From Planctomycetaceae bacterium UBA6172 (lineage in GTDB: Bacteria; Planctomycetota; Planctomycetia; Pirellulales; Pirellulaceae), in NCBI GenBank assembly GCA_002422955.1, contig DITY01000330.1, positions 11,178 through 21,817 on the forward strand: a stretch of 10,640 bases of DNA. Direction: 5' to 3'. Under the pieces are notes generated by a model, which was not told the origin of the DNA, searched no databases, and saw only the letters and a program-made list of their open reading frames with translations. Shown one piece after another: positions 6,671 through 10,640 of this stretch. The first letter of the stretch is position 1. Each line of letters begins with the position of its first letter. The translations under genes were made by a program, and so were the position numbers.

Positions 6671-6910
6671 CATCCGCCGGCCCTGGCCCGCGGCGGGCTG
6701 ACGAAAATCGAACTCACCACGAACCCCTTCCCCGGTCGGTTCGAAATGCTGCTCGGAGTGATCAAGTGTCGTCGAGTGGTGGCGCGATGCGGACGAATCA
6801 GTCCGATGTGGAACCCAATGGTGGTCGTTCAGGAAGGACGACGTGTGGTAGGGACCTTGGTGATTGGCGACCTCTCATAGGCGATTCTAGTCGTTTTCGA
6901 CTCAAGGTCC
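6658..6910. ncRNA. candidate structured RNA or long leader (strand undecided)
   Basis: Successive inverted repeats tile about 250 bases. GTCAGC(6663-6668)/GCTGAC(6697-6702) encloses CCGCCG(6674-6679)/CGGCGG(6691-6696). CGAACC(6720-6725) pairs with GGTTCG(6738-6743), and CGGAC(6790-6794) with GTCCG(6801-6805). GTCGTTC(6824-6830) pairs with GGACGAC(6836-6842) around loop AGGAA, with one wobble. An 8-bp stem GGACCTTG(6852-6859)/CAAGGTCC(6903-6910) directly abuts an inner hairpin AGTCG-TTTT-CGACT (6889-6902). In high-GC DNA some such stems occur by chance. Density and adjacency are suggestive, not proof. No known RNA family is recognised. Confidence 0.25.
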
Positions 6911-7206
6911 AGTTCTTACAAGGATTCATTCTGAGATTTCCGTAGCTCCTCGCATGGCCAGCCACGACGGAGCCAGCCCCTCGCCGCGTCCCCACTCTTC
7001 CGTCGGTGCCTTTCCGGGAACGTCGCCCACGGGTTAAAACAAAGCGGTAGTCGACGGTTGGTTCGGCGTCCGCGGCGACATGCCCGCGTCCGGCACCCGC
7101 CGACGGATCGGTCGCTCTCCCATAGCCTTCCATGCCGTTCGTTTCGTCCGCCGTTCGTGGCGACCGAACCGTTCGGCGTTCCCTCGAACGGGATCCTCAA
7201 TACCTG

Positions 7207-7767
7207 ATGCCTGCACTCCCCTGTCCCCATTGCGGCAAGTTGATTGAGGTGGCGGCCAGTCGCGCGGGAGCGGAGGCGGAATGCCCGCACTGCCAGCTGG
7301 CCATCACGGTTCCCAAGCTCGGGGAGCTTCGCCGGATCGACGCCGAACTGAGCAGCCAGCCGTCCGGGACACGAGGCCTCCCCACCAGCGCAGCCGGAGG
7401 CGTAGCCAACCCAGGGACAGCCGCCGGTCGGCGGTTCTTGTTCGTCGCGTTCGTCGCCGTTGCCGCGATCTCCGCGGCGCTCGCCGCCTTCTGCTTGCTG
7501 AGGTACTGGGCGATTACCGTTCCCGGCACGACCGAGTCGCACGTGCAGATGATCGAAGCCGCTTACGTCGAATCCCCCGCCGCCGATTTGGTCGGTGAGT
7601 GGGAAGAGATTGAAAGTTATGGGGCGGACATCGCCAACCCCTACCCTTATCAGGCCGTGGCTGCCGAAAAGTCGGCTTGGCTCCGCAAGGGATTGCTCGG
7701 AGTGGCCGGAATGCTGGTCGCTTCCCTGCTCGCCGGTTTCACCGTGCTAACCGGCCGGCGCTCCTAA
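7207..7767 (+). CDS. zinc-ribbon protein with two membrane segments, unknown function
   Basis: 186 residues from ATG at 7207. The frame stays open to an ATG at 7132, but MPALPCPHCGK places the zinc ribbon at the extreme N-terminus, as in similar planctomycete proteins, and the extra 25 residues look unstructured. A four-cysteine zinc ribbon is at residues 6-29 (CPHCG, then ECPHC; CxxC-x16-CxxC). A Gly/Ala-rich linker follows, then a hydrophobic helix at about 76-100 (RRFLFVAFVAVAAISAALAA), an acidic loop of about 60 residues (ESPAADLVGEWEEIE) and a second helix at about 162-181, ending GRRS. The ribbon and the C-terminal tail would both face the cytoplasm. Only 4 bp separate it from the next gene, so they are almost certainly in one operon. 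I cannot assign a function; zinc ribbons of this kind often bind proteins rather than DNA. Confidence 0.75.
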   Translation: MPALPCPHCGKLIEVAASRAGAEAECPHCQLAITVPKLGELRRIDAELSSQPSGTRGLPTSAAGGVANPGTAAGRRFLFVAFVAVAAISAALAAFCLLRYWAITVPGTTESHVQMIEAAYVESPAADLVGEWEEIESYGADIANPYPYQAVAAEKSAWLRKGLLGVAGMLVASLLAGFTVLTGRRS

Positions 7768-7771
7768 ACTC

Positions 7772-8776
7772 ATGGCCGAATCGCCTGCCCAAAACGCCGT
7801 TTGTGTGATCGGTCACCCGATCGGTGGGAACCCGTCGCAGTTTTGCATCACCCGGGTATTGGACGATTGGGAACTCGATTGGCAGTGCCTGTCGTTCGAT
7901 GTCGCTCCCGAATCGCTCGCCGCCGCATTGCTGGGGATCGAGGCCCTCGGTTTTGTCGGCGCCCTGATCGCATCGCCCCATGAACTCGCCGCGGCACAGC
8001 GGTTCGGCGAGCAGTCCCCGCGGGGGCTCGCGGTATCGGCCACCGCTGCGGCACCGCTGGCCACCCCAGCTGTTCCCTCGGCGGCACTTTCCACCGACGC
8101 ACTTCCCGCCCCGAATCCTGCTACTGCGGATCCCGCCGTCGTGGCTGCGGTGCCGGCGGCAGCCTTCCGCTGGATCGACGGACTACGACGTGAACCGAGT
8201 GGCGACTTGGTCGGCTGCAACTTCCTCGCCGAAGCGGTCGACGATCTGCTCCGCGAGCACCAGCAGCGGACGGGCCAGTCGCTCGCCGCCTGCTTGTTGC
8301 TCGGCGATCTCGCCGCGATCGAATCCGCGACCCTGCCCTTCGCGTCGTGTTTGCCCCCGCTCCGCTATCAGCCCCTCGCGGACGGTTCGCTGGTCCTGTG
8401 CGGCGGCTCGCTACCGCCGTCGGACACGGTGAGCCCGGCCCTGACGCTCGAGTCCCTGACCGAGCCGATACTCGTGATTCGGATGCGGGGGCCGGAGCAG
8501 CCTCTCAAGTCCAAGGGGAAAACGACCCAGCAGGACGATCGCGAGGGGCAAGGCTCGCTCCCACGTGGGCTGCATCCCGATTCCCTGATCTTCGATTTGG
8601 CCGGGGACTTCTCCCCAGCCGCGCTCTCCCCTGGCCCGGGCCAGCGCTTGCCTCGCTCGGTGACGCCGCTAGACCTCGAGATTGCGCGTCTGGTGGCGGC
8701 GCTCAGGAACTGGACCGGTCAGGTCGCGGATCGGAACCTGCTCGCCGATGCGATCGAAGAGTATCTCGAAATCTGA
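7772..8776 (+). CDS. shikimate dehydrogenase-like protein, probably catalytically inactive
   Basis: 334 residues. The N-terminal 70 residues follow the AroE substrate-binding fold: CVIGHPIGGNPSQF (11-24), then a strand-helix pattern with WELDWQCLSFDV (33-44) and LAAALLGIEALGFVGALIASPHE (49-71). At the catalytic Lys of NVTxPHK there is Glu71. At the GxNTD motif that supplies the catalytic Asp there is GCNFL (148-152). The expected GAGG nucleotide loop is LLLGDLAAIESA (175-186), without glycine pairs. The Ser pair that binds shikimate is also degraded. An Ala/Pro-rich, probably disordered insert spans about 83-131. The C-terminal helix (LLADAIEEYLEI) is AroE-like. So the fold is inferred and the dehydrogenase reaction is unlikely. 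It starts 4 bp after the zinc-ribbon gene and ends 22 bp before the SMUG1 gene. It should not be used as evidence for aroE in this genome. Confidence 0.7.
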   Translation: MAESPAQNAVCVIGHPIGGNPSQFCITRVLDDWELDWQCLSFDVAPESLAAALLGIEALGFVGALIASPHELAAAQRFGEQSPRGLAVSATAAAPLATPAVPSAALSTDALPAPNPATADPAVVAAVPAAAFRWIDGLRREPSGDLVGCNFLAEAVDDLLREHQQRTGQSLAACLLLGDLAAIESATLPFASCLPPLRYQPLADGSLVLCGGSLPPSDTVSPALTLESLTEPILVIRMRGPEQPLKSKGKTTQQDDREGQGSLPRGLHPDSLIFDLAGDFSPAALSPGPGQRLPRSVTPLDLEIARLVAALRNWTGQVADRNLLADAIEEYLEI

Positions 8777-8798
8777 CCATCCGACTCGGTTGTCCCGC

Positions 8799-9572
8799 AT
8801 GCCCAAGACCCCGCCACCAAGCGGACCCCCGCAACGCCCGTCCGACGCCGCGGCGCGCCGCTCGCTGATCGCCGCCGCGCGGCAGTTGTCGGTCAGCGTT
8901 GACGCCTTGCCGTTCGCGTCGCCGGTCACGCATGTCTACAACCCGCTCCAGTATGCTTGGGAATCGCACCGCCGATATTTGGAGCTGTGCCAGCCCTCCA
9001 CCACCCGCGTCCTATTTCTGGGGATGAACCCCGGCCCTTGGGGCATGGCGCAAACGGGTGTGCCGTTCGGACAAGTGGAGGCCGTTCGCGACTGGCTCGG
9101 GATCGACGCCCAGGTCGATCGCCCGGCCAGCGAGAACCCCAAGCGGCCGATTCAGGGCTTCGGTTGCCGACGGAGTGAAGTCAGCGGACAGCGGTTGTGG
9201 GGACTGTTTCGGGATCGCTTCGGCGAGCCCACCGCGTTCTTTCGCGAACACTTCGTCTTCAATTACTGTCCGTTGGTGTTCATGGAAGCGAGCGGGCGGA
9301 ATCGCACCCCCGATAAGCTACCCGCGGCCGAGCGCCAACCGCTCGACGCCGTCTGCGACGAGCATCTCTCCCAGGTGCTGCGAATCCTTCGCCCGGAGGT
9401 CGTGATCGGCGTCGGCGGTTATGCGGAAGCCTGTCTTCGCCGCGTCGTCGACGGCGGGGGCCAGGCCTGCCGGGTCGCCCGTGTCCTGCATCCCAGCCCG
9501 GCGAGTCCCCTGGCCAATCGGGGCTGGGGCCAACAAGCCTCCGCGGAGCTGATCGCGGCCGGCGTCTGGTAA
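8799..9572 (+). CDS. SMUG1-family (family 3) uracil-DNA glycosylase
   Basis: 257 residues from ATG at 8799; the longer open frame upstream overlaps the previous gene and was not used. The enzyme removes uracil and oxidised pyrimidines such as 5-hydroxymethyluracil from DNA as the first step of base excision repair. SMUG1 hallmarks are all present: YNPLQYAWESHRRYL (47-61), motif 1 GMNPGPWGMAQTGVPFG (75-91) with Asn77 where the water-positioning Asn is expected, NYCPL (155-159), GRNRTPDKL (166-174), and motif 2 VLHPSPASPLANRGW (229-243) with His231. The first 40 residues are Pro/Ala/Arg-rich and probably disordered. Family 3 glycosylases were first known from animals and later from a limited set of bacteria, Geobacter among them. 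The gene is likely last in the zinc-ribbon operon and is followed by hairpins. Confidence 0.92.
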   Translation: MPKTPPPSGPPQRPSDAAARRSLIAAARQLSVSVDALPFASPVTHVYNPLQYAWESHRRYLELCQPSTTRVLFLGMNPGPWGMAQTGVPFGQVEAVRDWLGIDAQVDRPASENPKRPIQGFGCRRSEVSGQRLWGLFRDRFGEPTAFFREHFVFNYCPLVFMEASGRNRTPDKLPAAERQPLDAVCDEHLSQVLRILRPEVVIGVGGYAEACLRRVVDGGGQACRVARVLHPSPASPLANRGWGQQASAELIAAGVW

Positions 9573-9576
9573 CGAG

Positions 9577-9590
9577 CCGGCGTTCGCCGG
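9577..9590 (+). terminator. short hairpin just after the glycosylase stop
   Basis: CCGGCG (9577-9582) and CGCCGG (9585-9590) form a perfect inverted repeat with a two-base centre, effectively a five-pair stem and GTTC loop. It begins four bases after the TAA. No T tract follows. Confidence 0.3.
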
Positions 9591-9633
9591 ATGCAGTCGA
9601 ACGGCTCGCCCGCCGCCCCACGGCCTAACTCGC

Positions 9634-9660
9634 CCGCCAAGCGGCAACCACGCTTGGCGG
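9634..9660 (+). terminator. strong hairpin terminator downstream of the SMUG1 operon
   Basis: A perfect 10-bp stem, CCGCCAAGCG (9634-9643) with CGCTTGGCGG (9651-9660), closes the seven-base loop GCAACCA. It is followed by TTCC only, so the U tract is short. It is the best terminator candidate of the window and isolates the promoter at 9713. Confidence 0.6.
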
Positions 9661-9665
9661 TTCCG

Positions 9666-9687
9666 GCCCGTGGGCAACGGGCTTCTT
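9666..9687 (+). terminator. second terminator hairpin in tandem
   Basis: GCCCGT (9666-9671) pairs with ACGGGC (9677-9682) around loop GGGCA and is followed by TTCTT (9683-9687), a closer approach to a U tract than the preceding hairpin. Together the two stems look like a tandem terminator. Confidence 0.5.
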
Positions 9688-9712
9688 GCAGCTTGCGAAA
9701 GGGCGTCTCCTA

Positions 9713-9742
9713 TTGACGTTAAATCGAATCGAGTCCTATAGT
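9713..9742 (+). promoter_or_regulatory. sigma-70-type promoter of the TPR protein gene
   Basis: TTGACG (9713-9718) matches five of six bases of the -35 consensus and TATAGT (9737-9742) five of six of the -10, with an 18-base spacer. Transcription would start near 9750, giving a leader of about 67 bases. The leader ends in a small hairpin AGACG-GAT-CGTCT (9800-9812), four bases before the ATG. This is the clearest promoter in the window and the kind the RpoD-type factor encoded here would be expected to read. Confidence 0.7.
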
Positions 9743-9816
9743 TTCGGACCAGCGGAAACGAGTGCGATCGTCGGAATATGCGATGAAAGCGGTCAATTCA
9801 GACGGATCGTCTTAAC

Positions 9817-10640
9817 ATGAAATCAGAACGCCGACACGAACTGCAGCACAACTACCTCGCCGATTATTTGGGCAAAGGGGTTGCCAAAATCGAGCCGCAC
9901 GCAAAATCGATTGCGGTTTTGCTCGGTGTTTTGCTGGTCGCCTCCTTAGTTTGGGGCATGTACCGCAGTTCCGCCCAGGGGGCGCGGAGCGACGCCACGC
10001 TGGAGTTATTACAGAACTCGGGCGCTGGCGATGCCGAGGCGCTCGGCTCGATCGGCCAGCGTTACGCGGGCACCGCCGCCGGTGAACTGGCGAAGCTCTA
10101 TCAGGCGGACACGCTGCTCGCTGGCGGGATCAACGGCCTGTTCGAAGATCGCGAAGAAGCGGAAAATCAAATCAAGGAAGCGATCAAGCATTACGAGGCG
10201 ATTCGCGACACCTCGACCAATTCGCTGTTCGCGTCGCGCGCCACCCTCGGATTGGCGCGAGCACGAGAGTCGCTCGGTCAGATCGACTTGGCCGTCGAAG
10301 ATTACAACCGCCTGGTCAAGCTCAATGAGTTCGAGGCGATCGTCAATCTCGCCCAGCAGCGAATCAATCAGCTCAAGAGCCCCGCCTCGGTCGAATTCCT
10401 CGCTTGGTTTGCCAAGCAGGACTTCCGCGCCGCCGCTGCCGCAGCCACCCCCGGAGTCCCCGGCGCCGATTCGATCCCCGGCCTGCCGAACTTCGACCTG
10501 CCCGACCTCGACCCGCTGAAGCCCTCGGAGCTAGCGCCGGAGACGGCCGCGGAAATGACCGAACCCAAGGCGGACACCCCGGCGGCGACGGAGCCTGCGC
10601 CCCCTGCCGATCCTGCACCGGCCCCCGAAGCGGCGCCAGC
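9817..10640 (+). CDS. membrane-anchored TPR-type protein (YfgM-like TPR_21 group), 3' end outside window
   Basis: The frame starting at ATG 9817 is open to the right edge (274 codons, no stop). The N-terminus MKSERRHELQHNYLADYLGK is a short charged cytoplasmic segment. One membrane helix follows at about 31-49 (SIAVLLGVLLVASLVWGMY), then a helical region to about 187 with TPR-like units (for example ATLGLARARESLGQIDLAVEDY, in pieces at 142-163). This order matches the YfgM-like group of single-pass proteins with an extracytoplasmic TPR domain that associate with secretion or envelope assembly. From about residue 205 the sequence becomes Ala/Pro/Glu-rich (PGVPGADSIPGLP, then repeated PAxPAP), a likely disordered linker that may lead to another domain beyond the window. 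It has its own promoter and appears independent of the upstream operon. Role in this organism is inferred only. Confidence 0.8.
   Translation, partial: MKSERRHELQHNYLADYLGKGVAKIEPHAKSIAVLLGVLLVASLVWGMYRSSAQGARSDATLELLQNSGAGDAEALGSIGQRYAGTAAGELAKLYQADTLLAGGINGLFEDREEAENQIKEAIKHYEAIRDTSTNSLFASRATLGLARARESLGQIDLAVEDYNRLVKLNEFEAIVNLAQQRINQLKSPASVEFLAWFAKQDFRAAAAAATPGVPGADSIPGLPNFDLPDLDPLKPSELAPETAAEMTEPKADTPAATEPAPPADPAPAPEAAP

Larger units (their letters stand above)
6360..7206. other. long gene-poor interval between divergent transcription units
   Basis: 847 bases separate the sigma factor gene (minus) from the zinc-ribbon gene (plus). Frames are open here on both strands, but none shows a recognisable domain, signal peptide or consistent codon bias. 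The interval must contain the promoters of both flanking units; I found no hexamer pair good enough to call. What stands out is a cluster of inverted repeats at 6658-6910 and smaller hairpins at 6452-6475 (GCAACC/GGTTGC) and 6587-6601 (TGCAG/CTGCA). I looked for RNase P, tmRNA, SRP RNA and tRNA signatures and saw none. Confidence 0.6.

Noticed and set aside
6690..6750. tRNA or tmRNA T-arm look-alikes (GGTTCGAAA on plus, GAGTTCGATTTT on minus)
   Set aside because: The flanking bases do not form the 5-bp T stem and no acceptor, D or anticodon arm is present.
6461..6880. 139-codon plus-strand frame in the gene-poor interval
   Set aside because: TTG start, no ribosome site, Cys/Pro/Ser-rich first half and mixed third-position bases. 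The last 45 codons look slightly protein-like, but this is not enough to call a gene, and the same bases form hairpins.
7058..7091. Direct repeat GCGTCCG twice about 23 bases apart
   Set aside because: Seven-base GC-rich repeats occur by chance at this composition, and no third copy or regular spacing was seen; not a CRISPR or iteron array.
6360..7206. RNase P RNA, SRP RNA or 6S RNA in the long interval
   Set aside because: I looked for the GAGGAAAGTCC core of RNase P and the GGTCAGG/GGAAGCAGCC core of SRP RNA on both strands and found neither; 6S RNA cannot be judged without folding.
7132..7206. Upstream ATG at 7132 as start of the zinc-ribbon gene
   Set aside because: It would add 25 Arg/Val/Ser-rich residues before the ribbon. 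The 7207 start puts CPHCG at residue 6, as expected for this type of protein.
8682..8798. Extended N-terminus of the glycosylase overlapping the AroE-like gene
   Set aside because: The extra 39 residues are a frame shadow of the previous gene; the ATG at 8799 lies 22 bp past its stop.

Overview
The window looks like chromosomal DNA of a planctomycete, most likely of the Pirellulaceae/Pirellulales. Base composition is high-GC (by eye about 60% or more), genes lie close together with few clear Shine-Dalgarno sites, and several products have a planctomycete look: a 77-residue lipoprotein, a zinc-ribbon membrane protein, a Hanks kinase with one membrane anchor, a bacterial SMUG1 glycosylase and a TPR membrane protein whose N-terminus begins MKSERRHELQ. 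I infer the taxon from protein style, not from a database match. I see no tRNA, rRNA, CRISPR array, insertion sequence or phage gene.

Layout. Positions 1-3481 are one plus-strand block: the 3' end of a class I SAM-dependent methyltransferase of the RlmI-like type, a LarE-type sulfur transferase, a transmembrane Ser/Thr kinase whose ATG overlaps the larE stop (TGATG), and a secreted Dabb-domain protein. A YmdB-type metallophosphoesterase runs convergently (3500-4288, minus), with a hairpin across the 18-bp gap. A divergent small lipoprotein gene follows (4466-4699, plus). It converges on an rpoD-type sigma factor gene (4788-6359, minus), and three strong hairpins lie between the two stop codons.

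Upstream of the sigma gene is the only long gene-poor stretch, 6360-7206. It holds no convincing gene but has a cluster of inverted repeats at 6658-6910. After it comes a tight plus-strand group of three genes: a zinc-ribbon/two-TM protein (7207-7767), a degenerate shikimate-dehydrogenase-like protein (7772-8776) and a SMUG1-family uracil-DNA glycosylase (8799-9572). That group ends in up to three hairpins. A clear sigma-70-type promoter (TTGACG-18-TATAGT) then drives a TPR-type membrane-anchored gene that starts at 9817 and runs off the right edge without a stop.

Most promising for follow-up: the shikimate-dehydrogenase-like protein, which lacks the catalytic Lys and Asp positions and the dinucleotide loop and so looks like a conserved pseudoenzyme between a membrane zinc-ribbon protein and a DNA-repair enzyme; the larE-kinase translational coupling; the YmdB metal-site Asn-to-Asp change; the structured 6658-6910 segment; and a marked excess of the hexamer CGATCG. 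No complete new defence or mobile system is visible; most of the window is ordinary core and lineage-specific chromosome.
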